A stretch of 64,000 nucleotides of DNA from Stigonema ocellatum SAG 48.90 = DSM 106950 (GTDB lineage Bacteria; Cyanobacteriota; Cyanobacteriia; Cyanobacteriales; Nostocaceae), in contig JADQBA010000031.1 of NCBI GenBank assembly GCA_016903675.1, positions 7,915 to 71,914 of the forward strand, read 5' to 3'. How positions within the stretch are numbered: position 1 is the first letter of the stretch; each line of letters begins with the position of its first letter. Below are positions 43,334 to 52,886 of this stretch, piece after piece. The notes under the pieces are model-generated. The model searched no databases, had not been told where the DNA came from, and worked only from the letters and a program-made list of their open reading frames with translations. Both the position numbers and the translations under genes were made by a program.

Positions 43334-46300
43334 ATGAACGATCCGTTTAAAATTTTTGATTCAATTAGACAAACCTATCTGCGTTACCTAGAAAGCCCAT
43401 TCCGGGTCAGATATGAAGCCCTGATGAGTGAACGCAGAGCAATGCTTGACCAAGATGGTCAACTATGGCGAGAACCTCTGCTGGAACCGATCGCGCCTTA
43501 TTTACCTTCAGGTTTTACTATTGCCGAAGCCTGTCAACATTTTGGGGTTAATTCAGCAGTTGCCAACTTTATTAATGGGGGTTTATTTCCTCCCCAGCGC
43601 CAAATTTATCAGCATCAGTTTCAGGCTTGGGAACTATCTCGACAAGGACGAGCAGTAGTCATTACATCAGGTACGGGTTCGGGAAAAACAGAATGTTACT
43701 TAATTCCTATTTTTGCTTATCTAGCCGAAGAAGCGCTTGGGCATTTAACCCCAGCATTACCCGCATGGGGTTCCTCAAATGGTACTGCACGAAAATGGTG
43801 GAGACAACCAAGACAAGGATGGGTTTCTCAACGACATGATGAACCTCCAGAAAGACCGTCTGCCGTCCGCGCTTTATTACTTTACCCCCTCAACGCACTT
43901 ATTGAAGACCAATTAACCCGCATTCGTCGAGCTTGCGATAACCCGCATGTTCAACAGTGGCGGGAAGCGAATATGAATGGAAATCGGTTTTGGTTTGGGC
44001 GATATACCGGAGCGACACCTGTAGCGGGATTACGCATGAAAGATGGGCGTGTTAATTCTCAAAAGCAGGGAAAACTTAAAGAACGGCTTTTGGAAATGGA
44101 TAATGAGTGGTCAGATCAAGTTTCTGACGAGGAACTAATTTACTATTTTCAAAATCCTGATGGTTCTGAAATGTGGTCTCGTTGGGATATGCAGGATAAA
44201 GCTCCCGATATCCTAATTACCAACTACAGCATGTTAAATATCATGCTGATGCGTAGTGTTGAAAATGACATATTTGAACAAACCAAGCAGTGGTTGGAAC
44301 AAGATCGGCAGCATCATGTTTTCCACCTTGTTATAGATGAACTTCACACATACCGAGGAACACCCGGAACCGAGGTCGGCTATCTTTTGAGGGCTTTACT
44401 CAATCGGATTGGCTTGGAGCCGGATTCGCCACAATTACGAATTATCGCCACTAGTGCATCTATTGACAACGATGAAGAAAGTCTCGATTATCTCGAACAA
44501 TTTTTTGGACGCGATCGCAATACATTTTCGATTCTTTCCGGGGAACGACAAAATTTCCCCACCTCAAAACATGAGCCCAACCCACTAGAACCTTACAAAG
44601 AGACATTTGTACAAATCGACAACATCCTTAACCAAAGCCACAATAATGATGAGGATGCGGTTATTAGCCAAGCAGCATCTACTTTAGTAAATGCGCTTCA
44701 TCTTCCTAACGTAGATGCTCCACCAAAGCAAGTTTTAACTGAGGGCTTAAATCACATCCAAGCGTTTGGGGCTGTACAAACCTCAGCCAGCCAATATCCA
44801 TTGACAGTAAAAGAATTGGCAGAAGCGGTTTTTGGCGATGTATCGTCAAGCGGACAAGCAGCGGCTCGTGGATTAGCTCGAACTATTGTTTTAGCAAGAA
44901 ACTCGGACAATGAAGCCCTTCTCCCCCTACGTTCGCACTACTTTTTCCATAACGCAGGCAGGATTTGGGCTTGTGTAAATCCTAATTGCTCCGGGCGAAC
45001 GGGGGTAACTCCACCAGGAGAACAAACACCGCCTGTGGGTAAACTATTCTTAGACCCTAGACCAAGATGCGATTGCTGTAATTCGAGAGTTATTGAGCTT
45101 CTTTACTGCCAATCATGTGGCGAAGTATTTCTTGGCGGGTTTAAACGTGAAGACCCGGATTCCTCGAATGCTTGGTATTTATCTCCAGATTACCCTTATC
45201 TTGAAAACGTTCCAGATAAGGCAGCATCGTTAAGCCGCACCTTCGGAGAATTTTTGGTATTTTGGCCCGCAAATGGAAGACCATTAATAAAACAAACACA
45301 TGCTGGTTCGCGATGGCAGTGGCAGGAGGATAAGCAGGATTATGAATGGAGACCTGCGTTACTCGATCATTTGTTAGGACGTTTAACATTACCTGCTTCT
45401 CCAAATGCTGCTTCAGGTGGTTCTACTCCTGGCTATGTTTTTATAGCACCAAAAAACGAGGCAAACGCTTTTCCATCAAAATGTCCTCATTGTGAAGCCG
45501 ACTGGCGTGGTAGGCGAGTCAGTTCTTCGATTCGTGACCTTGGCTCTGGTTTCCAACGAGTAGTACAAGTATTATCTGATGCTTTAATGCGGCAGATGTC
45601 ACCCGAAATAGGGCGGAAACTGGTTTTATTTTCAGATAGCCGTCAAGATGCTGCAAAGCTATCTACAGGTATCAAACGCGACCACTATCTAGATACTGTC
45701 CGTCAAATTGCTTACGAAAAGCTTTTGTCCCAAGCACAGGAATCAGAAACACGGTATTTTCAGGCTCAGGCTCATTACGAGCTAGCTTTGGAACTGTTTA
45801 GCTTACAAAGCCAGTTGGTACAAAACTCAGCCAGTACTGACATAGCTCGATTACAACAACTGTGTCAATTACTGCCTTCAGAAGCATTAAGTAGTATTGT
45901 TACTTATGCGTATAGTGGTGGCATTGGAAATCCGCCTTTAGCGTTAACCCCTCCAACGCCACCTAGAGGCTTTATTTCGCTTCCATTTAATTCGTTATTG
46001 AATGCTGTTAGGGAAGGTTTACTTTCAATTGGTCTGAACCCTGGCGGTTCAAGTCCTTCCTTAGCAAAATATAAATTTTCTGATACTGTACTTAGATCGT
46101 GGACTGATTTAATTGATTGGAATTCAACACCAAGAAATTACCAGTTAGATTTACAGCCCATACAACGAGATGCAATGAGACAAATTGAAACCGCTTTATT
46201 AGATTCGGTTGTAAAAGCTGTCTTATTTGCTAGTGGCGCTCGTGATTTCGAGTCTCTCAAGCTTGGTTTTTTGTGGATTGGCGATTCTCCACCTTCTAGC

Positions 46301-48916
46301 TTGGAAGAGCAAGTCGCGGCTTCCGTCATCCGGCTTTTGGCACAAAGAAGACGTTGGAATGGCTCAGATTATCCCGGACAACATAACCCTCCTGGTTACA
46401 TTAATCAGTACCTTAACCGCGTGGCTGAAATCAGGGGGTACAATCGAGAAGAATTAGAGCAAGCAACTTTAAACATCATTAATTCCGTTTTAGACCAATG
46501 GCGAGTTGTTCCCCAATCTTTACAGGTTCTTAGTCCACGTCTTAACGACAATAACCAAATAGATATTTACGCCTGCGGGCAATGCGGACGGATTCACCTA
46601 CATGCTTCGGGAGGAATCTGTACCAGTTGTAACATTCGTTTACCGAACACTCCAGGCACTTACAACTTAAGTCATGATTTGGAAAATTGCGATTATTATG
46701 AATATTTAGCGCGTTCCAACGAACCAATATTTTCGCTTAATTCTGAAGAACTCACAGGTCAAACTGATCCTGGCGTTCGACGTGTGCGACAACGCCTTTT
46801 CCAAGATGTTTTTAAACCATCTGAACAACCCGATCCTTCTAGGATTAACCTCTTAAGTGTCACAACCACTATGGAGGCGGGAGTTGACATTGGTTCGCTT
46901 CAAGCTATTGGGATGGCAAATATGCCTCCGATCCGTTTTAACTATCAGCAACGTGTGGGAAGGGCTGGTCGTCGTCGTGGGTTGGGGATGTCTGTTGCTT
47001 TAACATTATGCCGTGGGCGTAGTCATGATGATTACTACTTTGAACGCCCCCGACTTATTACTGCCGAACCACCACCAAAACCTTATGTTGACGTTAGGCG
47101 TGAAGAAATTGCCAAGCGAGTTGTAAACAAAGAAATTATCCATAGAGCATTTCAAAATGTCCTTCTTGAATACACGGGAGATAATGTTCACGGTGAATTT
47201 GGTCAAATTTCGCAATGGTTACAACATAGGCGACTCATTGAAGAGTGGATACAAAATCACCCATCGGAAATTGAAAAAATCTGTGAAGCAATTTTACGCC
47301 GTACTTCAATAAATAAAGCAACAATGGTTGATTATATATATAATCAATTGCTACAAGATATTGATGCAGTTGTTGATGACTCTACCGACTTCCAACACTT
47401 AGCTTTAAGCCAGCGTTTAGCATCGCGTGGTATCCTTCCCATGTTTGGATTTCCTACTCGCACCCGTTACCTGTTCCATAAACCCCCAAGAACGGAGGCA
47501 GGGGAATGGCCTCCAAAAACAGGTGTTGTGGACAGAGAATTGGATATTGCAATTAGTCAATTTGCTCCAGGTGCCCAAACAGTAAAAGATGATATGCTCC
47601 TTACTGGGGTAGGGATTATTAATCCCATGCCTTCTGGAAATAAAGTTGTATTCCAACCGAATCCCTTGGGACAAGTTATCCGTGTTGGCGTTTGCCGTCA
47701 ATGTCAAGCTTTAGTCAAGAATCCGTCAGAAGAAGGGGGTTGCCCCTATTGCTCGGCTCTTAGAGATGAAAAGGGATACCGAACGGTTGATATTAGCGAA
47801 CCACCAGGATTTAATACATGGTGGGCAATTAACGCCGAGTATAATGGAGCTTTTGAATTTACTCCACGGGCACTCAGGGCACGTTTGGGTACACCTTCTG
47901 AAGAATATAGTTTTGAAACTCGTCACAACTTTGATATTAGATGTATTCCACAAGCTTTGGTTTATCGGATAAACGATAATAACGGTGAAGATTTTGAATT
48001 TTTTAAAGTAGCCAGCCAGAACGTTTGGATTTCTAAAAAAGCATTTGACCAAGCTTTATTGGATTTATCACGAGAGGAGCGTGATAGGCTTACTAAGCCT
48101 GTTCCCGATCCCTATGTCCAATCGGTTGTTAGAGCTTTGGCTGCCATTTCTACAACCGATGTATTAATTGCAGGCATCCCCAATGTCGGTTCCGGACTCA
48201 ATTTAAATCCAGCACTACCGGAAGCAAGAGCTGCTTGGTACTCATTTGGTTTTCTTATTAGGCGGGCTGCTGCTGTAAGCTTAGATGTTGCAGAATCTGA
48301 GCTTGATGTTGGTATTCAACCCTTTACAGACCTTAGCAGCCCTTTTGCCCCACCATCCGCTCGAATATTTTTGTCTGACAGCCTAGAAAATGGAGCGGGT
48401 TATAGCTCACATTTAGCGCAGCCAGAACGTTTTGAAAATCTCCTGCATTTTATTCTCGGCGACGAACATTCTTCAAATCAAACTTTTGCTATTCCATTAC
48501 TTTCTACCGAACATAAAGAAGAATGTTCTACATCTTGCCATCGATGTTTGCGGGAGTTTGGTAATATGGCTTACCACTCCCTTTTAGACTGGCGACTTGG
48601 TTACGATATGGTGCGTCTTGCACTAAATCCCAATGCACAAATTGATTTAAATTATGATTACTGGGTGGATTTGGTATCCATTACAGCTAATTCCTACTTC
48701 TCAGGGTTGGATTTGGAACAAACGACTTTCGGTAGTTTATTAGCAGGTATCGATAGTTTTAACAGCGAAGCCGTAATCCTTATACATCCCCTTTGGGACA
48801 TAAACCCTGAAAATTTACGACCAGAAATCGTGCAAGCCAACACAGAAGCACAGCAACAAGGCTTAACTCCCAAGCTAAAATCAATTTTTACCGCTATTCG
48901 CTTCCCCTATGAATGA
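43334..48916 (+). CDS. druE: Giant DEAD/DEAH-box helicase with DUF1998-like C-terminus, DruE-like
   Basis: 1860 aa, the hallmark protein of Druantia. Helicase motifs: Q-like region near 91 (PPQRQIYQHQFQAW), Walker A TSGTGSGKTE (111-120), DELH (335-338), ATSAS, and in the second RecA domain TTTMEAGVDIGSLQAIGMAN and QQRVGRAGRR (about 1203-1212). Four-Cys knuckle sites (CVNPNCSG, CDCCNS, CQSCG, CPHCEADW; later CGQCGR, CTSC, CRQCQ, CPYC) suggest several zinc ribbons. The C-terminal CSTSCHRCLREFGNMAYHSL is the DUF1998 Cys cluster. It should translocate on nucleic acid and drive defence against phage. Intact, no frameshift seen. Confidence 0.88.
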   Translation: MNDPFKIFDSIRQTYLRYLESPFRVRYEALMSERRAMLDQDGQLWREPLLEPIAPYLPSGFTIAEACQHFGVNSAVANFINGGLFPPQRQIYQHQFQAWELSRQGRAVVITSGTGSGKTECYLIPIFAYLAEEALGHLTPALPAWGSSNGTARKWWRQPRQGWVSQRHDEPPERPSAVRALLLYPLNALIEDQLTRIRRACDNPHVQQWREANMNGNRFWFGRYTGATPVAGLRMKDGRVNSQKQGKLKERLLEMDNEWSDQVSDEELIYYFQNPDGSEMWSRWDMQDKAPDILITNYSMLNIMLMRSVENDIFEQTKQWLEQDRQHHVFHLVIDELHTYRGTPGTEVGYLLRALLNRIGLEPDSPQLRIIATSASIDNDEESLDYLEQFFGRDRNTFSILSGERQNFPTSKHEPNPLEPYKETFVQIDNILNQSHNNDEDAVISQAASTLVNALHLPNVDAPPKQVLTEGLNHIQAFGAVQTSASQYPLTVKELAEAVFGDVSSSGQAAARGLARTIVLARNSDNEALLPLRSHYFFHNAGRIWACVNPNCSGRTGVTPPGEQTPPVGKLFLDPRPRCDCCNSRVIELLYCQSCGEVFLGGFKREDPDSSNAWYLSPDYPYLENVPDKAASLSRTFGEFLVFWPANGRPLIKQTHAGSRWQWQEDKQDYEWRPALLDHLLGRLTLPASPNAASGGSTPGYVFIAPKNEANAFPSKCPHCEADWRGRRVSSSIRDLGSGFQRVVQVLSDALMRQMSPEIGRKLVLFSDSRQDAAKLSTGIKRDHYLDTVRQIAYEKLLSQAQESETRYFQAQAHYELALELFSLQSQLVQNSASTDIARLQQLCQLLPSEALSSIVTYAYSGGIGNPPLALTPPTPPRGFISLPFNSLLNAVREGLLSIGLNPGGSSPSLAKYKFSDTVLRSWTDLIDWNSTPRNYQLDLQPIQRDAMRQIETALLDSVVKAVLFASGARDFESLKLGFLWIGDSPPSSLEEQVAASVIRLLAQRRRWNGSDYPGQHNPPGYINQYLNRVAEIRGYNREELEQATLNIINSVLDQWRVVPQSLQVLSPRLNDNNQIDIYACGQCGRIHLHASGGICTSCNIRLPNTPGTYNLSHDLENCDYYEYLARSNEPIFSLNSEELTGQTDPGVRRVRQRLFQDVFKPSEQPDPSRINLLSVTTTMEAGVDIGSLQAIGMANMPPIRFNYQQRVGRAGRRRGLGMSVALTLCRGRSHDDYYFERPRLITAEPPPKPYVDVRREEIAKRVVNKEIIHRAFQNVLLEYTGDNVHGEFGQISQWLQHRRLIEEWIQNHPSEIEKICEAILRRTSINKATMVDYIYNQLLQDIDAVVDDSTDFQHLALSQRLASRGILPMFGFPTRTRYLFHKPPRTEAGEWPPKTGVVDRELDIAISQFAPGAQTVKDDMLLTGVGIINPMPSGNKVVFQPNPLGQVIRVGVCRQCQALVKNPSEEGGCPYCSALRDEKGYRTVDISEPPGFNTWWAINAEYNGAFEFTPRALRARLGTPSEEYSFETRHNFDIRCIPQALVYRINDNNGEDFEFFKVASQNVWISKKAFDQALLDLSREERDRLTKPVPDPYVQSVVRALAAISTTDVLIAGIPNVGSGLNLNPALPEARAAWYSFGFLIRRAAAVSLDVAESELDVGIQPFTDLSSPFAPPSARIFLSDSLENGAGYSSHLAQPERFENLLHFILGDEHSSNQTFAIPLLSTEHKEECSTSCHRCLREFGNMAYHSLLDWRLGYDMVRLALNPNAQIDLNYDYWVDLVSITANSYFSGLDLEQTTFGSLLAGIDSFNSEAVILIHPLWDINPENLRPEIVQANTEAQQQGLTPKLKSIFTAIRFPYE

Positions 48917-49150
48917 TGTTTGCTTGGTTCGGTGCTAAAGATTGTTTGAGCGATCGCCATAATTAATACAGGGGGGGAAAGTAAGCTGTTGCGCATTTAA
49001 TTTGTATATGGGACGCGGGCAATACGACCCCGCACCACAATAATTTTACGTTTTCGTCTTATACAATCTAGCTGCACATCAGCTTAGCTCCATCTAGGAT
49101 GCAATAATATTCCAAATATGGAATACTAAAGCAAGCAGTAGGAGTCAAAG
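48917..49150. other. Spacer between the Druantia-like operon and higBA
   Basis: 234 bases without a gene. The ATATTCCAAATATGGAATA palindrome at 49108-49126 (TATTCCA/TGGAATA) lies 25 bases upstream of higB and is a good candidate operator for the HigA-like antitoxin. Confidence 0.55.
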
Positions 49151-49546
49151 GTGAGTGAGGAGTGGCAGGTTATCTTTTACCGGGAGAGTGATGGTACTGA
49201 GCCAGTGCAGGATTTTTTGCGAGACCCTTCCCTCACACCTGGAGAACTGAAACAGTTTCAGGTTCGCTTAACGCTACTAACACAAAAAGGATTGTCTTTA
49301 CTCTTGGAACGGTCAGACATCCTCGATAAGATTGAAGGAGAGAAAAACCTCTACGAGCTACGCCTAGACAATACTCCTAATAATCCCCGTATATTCTTAT
49401 GTGCTTTGATAGGTAAACGTTTGGTACTGCTACACGCTTTCAAAAAGAAGGGGCGCAAAACCCCAAAACTAGAGATTAAAATCGCAGCAAAGCGACGGGA
49501 TTTGGTACAAGCAAACGAGGAGGATAGAAACGAAGATGAAAAATAA
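49151..49546 (+). CDS. higB: RelE/HigB-type mRNA interferase toxin
   Basis: 131 aa from a GTG at 49151. WQVIFYRESDGTEPVQDFLRD is the family start (phage-derived Gp49-like/HigB), then LTLLTQKGLSL, KIEGEKNLYELRLD, and LVLLHAFKKKGRKTPKLEI with the basic catalytic patch. A ribosome-dependent mRNA cleavage role follows from the family. It overlaps the antitoxin start by 11 bases, toxin first. Confidence 0.85.
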   Translation: MSEEWQVIFYRESDGTEPVQDFLRDPSLTPGELKQFQVRLTLLTQKGLSLLLERSDILDKIEGEKNLYELRLDNTPNNPRIFLCALIGKRLVLLHAFKKKGRKTPKLEIKIAAKRRDLVQANEEDRNEDEK

Positions 49547-49901
49547 CCCCCACTTAGGAAGTGATGTTTTGGCTTTTCTAGACGCGACCATACCTGACAC
49601 GCACGAGACTCGTCGTGTTGAGCAGCAAGAACTTTTTCGATTGGCTTTAACTCAAGCGATGCGGGAGGTTCGCAAACAAGCAGGACTCACCCAAGAGCAG
49701 CTGGCTGAACGTCTCGGTGTGGGACAGAGTTGGGTTTCCAAACTAGAAAATGTTAATCACGATCGCACTTTTGAGTCAGTAATTACCTACTTAGATGCAC
49801 TAGGAGCAAAGCTGAAATTAGAGCTTGTTTTTGGAGGAGAGCTTATTTCTGTTGACTTGAAGGACTCAGTAGCTGCTGATCGTGTTAAAAAAGCATCGTA
49901 G
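49536..49901 (+). CDS. higA: XRE-family antitoxin, HigA-like
   Basis: 121 aa. The helix-turn-helix lies at about 55-90: VRKQAGLTQEQLAERLGVGQ and SWVSKLENVNHDRTFESVIT. The N-terminal part and the end (KLELVFGGE) are typical of HigA partners of Gp49-type toxins. It neutralises the toxin and represses its own promoter. Directly downstream of a defence operon, as toxin-antitoxin pairs often are. Confidence 0.85.
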   Translation: MKNNPHLGSDVLAFLDATIPDTHETRRVEQQELFRLALTQAMREVRKQAGLTQEQLAERLGVGQSWVSKLENVNHDRTFESVITYLDALGAKLKLELVFGGELISVDLKDSVAADRVKKAS

Positions 49902-49940
49902 CCTCCAAAAACAAATTAGTCCAAGAACTCTCGTTCTTCT

Positions 49941-50369
49941 TTACAAATACTCAAAAAACGACTCTGGCACTAACTTTAATTCTCCAGACTTGAAGCGGCT
50001 AATATCCACCCACAGTGCTGTTTTTTGTCGGTCACCTTCGGCAAATGTTATTTTTTCCAGTTGATACAACTTTGGGTCAACAAAATCGCATTCATAAAGT
50101 TGAATAATTTCGTGACCAGGCTGACCATTGTAAGTAAAAAGATTCTCTAAACAGCCCAAATAGCGAATATTGGTTAATTCTGCTTGGATTTCTTCTTGAA
50201 ATTCGCGTTTGAGGGCGGCTAAGCTTGTTTCGCCAAAATCTACACCACCGCCCATGGCGCGGTAAAAAGTTTGCTGCTTAACTGGATCGTAGCCTTCGGA
50301 GATGAAGATGCGATCGCCATCACGAATGATTCCCAAAGCTAGAACTCGAATTTCCCCTAGTCTATGCAT
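49941..50369 (-). CDS. NUDIX hydrolase
   Basis: 142 aa with a Nudix box GGGVDFGETSLAALKREFQE followed by E and I, fitting GX5EX7REUXEEXGU apart from the final Gly. RVLALGIIRDGDRIFISEG leads into it. Acts on a nucleoside diphosphate linked to some moiety; substrate unknown. It is 8 bases from the DUF3531 gene that precedes it on the same strand, so they form an operon. Confidence 0.88.
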   Translation of the reverse strand: MHRLGEIRVLALGIIRDGDRIFISEGYDPVKQQTFYRAMGGGVDFGETSLAALKREFQEEIQAELTNIRYLGCLENLFTYNGQPGHEIIQLYECDFVDPKLYQLEKITFAEGDRQKTALWVDISRFKSGELKLVPESFFEYL

Positions 50370-50377
50370 TGTTGCTA

Positions 50378-50839
50378 TTAATTATCGTAATTATCGTAAA
50401 TGAACGAAGGACGACTTTCGCTATCCTCCACTGGCCAATCTTCATTTTCGCCCCCTATGTACAATAGCTCAATAGTGACATATTCCTCACTGAGCTGCTG
50501 GAGGGCATTGATGAGAATATCTAGGGCGATGGCATCAGAAGTTCCCAAGTCAAACCAGCAACGCGCCCACGTTCCTTCATACTCCAACTCACCCATGTTG
50601 TGCATCAGCGCCAACAAGCTTTTGTCATACCCCTGGGAGTCATAATTCATGTAGCTGATTTCCTGTCCAGTATCCTGTACCTGGAGGTTTTCGGCATTAA
50701 ATGCACCCAACTTGCCTAGATAAAACCAGGAATTGAACACCTCCTCTACATACTGCTTTTCGCGCCCAGAAGGAATTGTGCTGAATTGCAGCCAAATCCA
50801 TACATCAAACGGGTTCAACTCGCGGAACTGTACCTGCAT
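50378..50839 (-). CDS. DUF3531 family protein
   Basis: 153 aa. MQVQFRELNPFDVWIWLQFS, YVEEVFNSWFYLGKLGAFN and YEGTWARCWFDLGTSDA match a family conserved in cyanobacteria and plant plastids. Function unknown; no signal peptide or cofactor motif. Acidic C-terminus (GGENEDWPVEDSES). Transcribed ahead of the Nudix gene. Confidence 0.85.
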   Translation of the reverse strand: MQVQFRELNPFDVWIWLQFSTIPSGREKQYVEEVFNSWFYLGKLGAFNAENLQVQDTGQEISYMNYDSQGYDKSLLALMHNMGELEYEGTWARCWFDLGTSDAIALDILINALQQLSEEYVTIELLYIGGENEDWPVEDSESRPSFIYDNYDN

Positions 50840-50993
50840 TTCCGTTAACTATTTAATTTAAGTTACTTTTACTCACCACTAATTGTAGAGGGAGTTGGGG
50901 ATAAATACTAATTCGTAATTCGTAATTCGTAATTATAGACTCAATTAGGGATTACGAATTAGCAATTATTCTCCTAACCCCACCTCGGCCCCA

Positions 50994-51929
50994 TTAAGGG
51001 CGTTTGACAATATTGCCTCGTTCATGCTCAATTTGTTTGACCAAACCGGTTGGCAGTTGGGATTTCTTAGCAAGTGCTTTGTCAAAATTCCCAACCGCCT
51101 CTTGCATCAGTTGCTGATTTTCGTCTTTTTTCGCCTGTGCTTTGAGGATTTGGGCTTTGAGATAATATAACTCTGGGTTATCGGATGTCTGCTTCAAGGC
51201 ACGATTTGCATAATCCAGAGCCTGATTGTACTTTTTTAAATCCCGATAGGCAATGGCAACACCCCGATCCACCAGATATCGAGGAGCAGCATTTTTCTCT
51301 AACCGTTCAATAGCTTGTTCTGGGTTGGCAAAGGGCAGATTCACAGCCAGCATTAAATCCATATAGCCCTTGAGCAAATTCAGTTCTGGATCGTTGGCTG
51401 AAATCGCTTCGGCTTTATCTAAATAGTCGTAGACCTGGCGCAACTCACTTAAGGCTTGGCTTGCACCATTGAGTGTACCCTGACGGCTAAGAATTACCGC
51501 TCCCACTAAAAAATGACCCACAGCCGTGTATAAATTGCCCCGCAAGGGATCGCTGGGAGTCAATTTTTGTGCTGTTTCTATAGTTTTTTTGCTATAAGTG
51601 TCTAGTGTAACCCAATCCTGATTGGTGTATGCTAAGGAAGCCTTCATAGCATAGGCTAGCGGTTCATTTGGTTCTGTGGATAGTGCTTGTTGGAGATAAC
51701 GGTCTGCCCCTTGGTAGTCTCCCTGTTGGAAAACAGCTTTGAATGCTGCCTCCGTTTTTCCACCAATGTTACGAGGCCCAAGAGTGCGAAAAGGATCTGC
51801 TGCAAGAGAGGGGCTGACCCATATATTGAGTGCCAAGGCAGCTAAAAAACCTAACTTGGCTACGTTAGTGAGTCTTGTAGATACAATTGGTAGCGGAACT
51901 AAAAACGGCTCAGTCATTTGCAACCTCAT
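50994..51929 (-). CDS. Exported TPR-repeat protein
   Basis: 311 aa. The N-terminal 44 residues form a signal peptide with hydrophobic core VAKLGFLAALALNIWV and cleavage near SLAADPF. The rest is tetratricopeptide-like helical repeats: AAFKAVFQQGDYQGADRYLQ, NEPLAYAMKASLAYTNQDW, YNQALDYANRALKQTSDNPE. Expected in the periplasm or lumen as a protein-binding scaffold. A conserved cyanobacterial gene of unknown role. Confidence 0.8.
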   Translation of the reverse strand: MRLQMTEPFLVPLPIVSTRLTNVAKLGFLAALALNIWVSPSLAADPFRTLGPRNIGGKTEAAFKAVFQQGDYQGADRYLQQALSTEPNEPLAYAMKASLAYTNQDWVTLDTYSKKTIETAQKLTPSDPLRGNLYTAVGHFLVGAVILSRQGTLNGASQALSELRQVYDYLDKAEAISANDPELNLLKGYMDLMLAVNLPFANPEQAIERLEKNAAPRYLVDRGVAIAYRDLKKYNQALDYANRALKQTSDNPELYYLKAQILKAQAKKDENQQLMQEAVGNFDKALAKKSQLPTGLVKQIEHERGNIVKRP

Positions 51930-51965
51930 AATAATTACTATAGTAATTGTTTCAGATATTACTGT

Positions 51966-52080
51966 AAGGGTGTGGGGGTGTGGGGGTGTGGGGGTGTAGT
52001 TCCATTCATGAGGGTGTTTTTTTCATTCATAACGGGTGGTGCGCCGCCCGTGGGGTGCTTTCAAAAAACACAGGGGTGTA
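51966..52080. repeat. GTGTGGG tandem units and 67-bp dispersed repeat
   Basis: Four GTGTGGG-type units at 51968-51994, then an inverted copy (about 52005-52071) of the repeat at 5616-5682, with shared GCACCCCACGGGCGGCG and CACCCTCATGAA. Confidence 0.7.
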
Positions 52081-52200
52081 GGGGGTTGCTAGACGCGTCC
52101 GGATTGAGAGTGTTTCGTAACCTCGGAAAAATGAGAATATTTCTGGCTTCTGGATAGAGGATGTTAGCTTAGGTGATAGGCTATTTGGTAATATTAACAA

Positions 52201-52878
52201 ATGCTCCATCTTAGAAATCTCGTTTATCACCCTACGGCTTGCCCAACAGCGATTCTCAAATCAACTAACCTGGATTTACCACCCCAACAACTGGGTCTAA
52301 TTATTGGACCGAGTGGATCTGGTAAAAGTACGTTACTGGAAATTTTGTCTGGACTAGCTGAACCCACATCAGGCGCAATCTTATGGCGCGAACAAGAACT
52401 CATAGCTGAACAGATACAACAATTGGCTGGGTTAGTGTTTCAGTTTCCTGAACGGCATTTTTGCGGCGGAACTATCTTAGAAGAATTGCGCCTAGGACAT
52501 CCAGAAATAGGACCAGAGCAAGTTAGGCACGCACTGGGTGAAGTAGGATTAGAGCATTTATCGCTTAATACACAACCCCATGCTTTAAGTGGTGGTCAGC
52601 AGCGGCGCTTGGCTTTGGCAGTGCAATTGATTCGCCAACCACATTTATTATTGTTAGATGAACCCACAGCCGGGTTGGATTGGTCAATGCGTCAACAACT
52701 GGTAAATTTATTGGCGAAACTGAAAAAAGATTGGACACTGTTGGTGGTGACACACGACGCTGGGGATTTATTGGCGATCGCAGATCGTTGTTGGACTCTC
52801 AACCACGGTAAACTTGAATCTGTTGATCCCATGACACTGGACACCAAGCTCAAAGAACCCCAACCAACTAACTCCTAA
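52201..52878 (+). CDS. ABC transporter ATP-binding protein
   Basis: 225 aa. Walker A GPSGSGKST near residue 37, Q-loop VFQFPERHF, signature LSGGQQRRLALA, Walker B LLLLDEPTAGLD and the H-loop VVTHD. The QFPE-type Q-loop and overall length resemble ECF/CbiO-type energy-coupling ATPases. No permease is adjacent, so it probably works with one encoded elsewhere. It ends 8 bases before pcyA in the same direction. Confidence 0.88.
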   Translation: MLHLRNLVYHPTACPTAILKSTNLDLPPQQLGLIIGPSGSGKSTLLEILSGLAEPTSGAILWREQELIAEQIQQLAGLVFQFPERHFCGGTILEELRLGHPEIGPEQVRHALGEVGLEHLSLNTQPHALSGGQQRRLALAVQLIRQPHLLLLDEPTAGLDWSMRQQLVNLLAKLKKDWTLLVVTHDAGDLLAIADRCWTLNHGKLESVDPMTLDTKLKEPQPTNS

Positions 52879-52886
52879 CTTTTAGT

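Noticed and set aside
38144..48916. DISARM system as an alternative name for the methylase-helicase operon
   Set aside because: DISARM has separate helicase (DrmA) and DUF1998 (DrmB) genes and usually DrmC with a phospholipase-D motif. Here the helicase and DUF1998-like part are one 1860-aa protein and no PLD gene is seen, which fits Druantia better.
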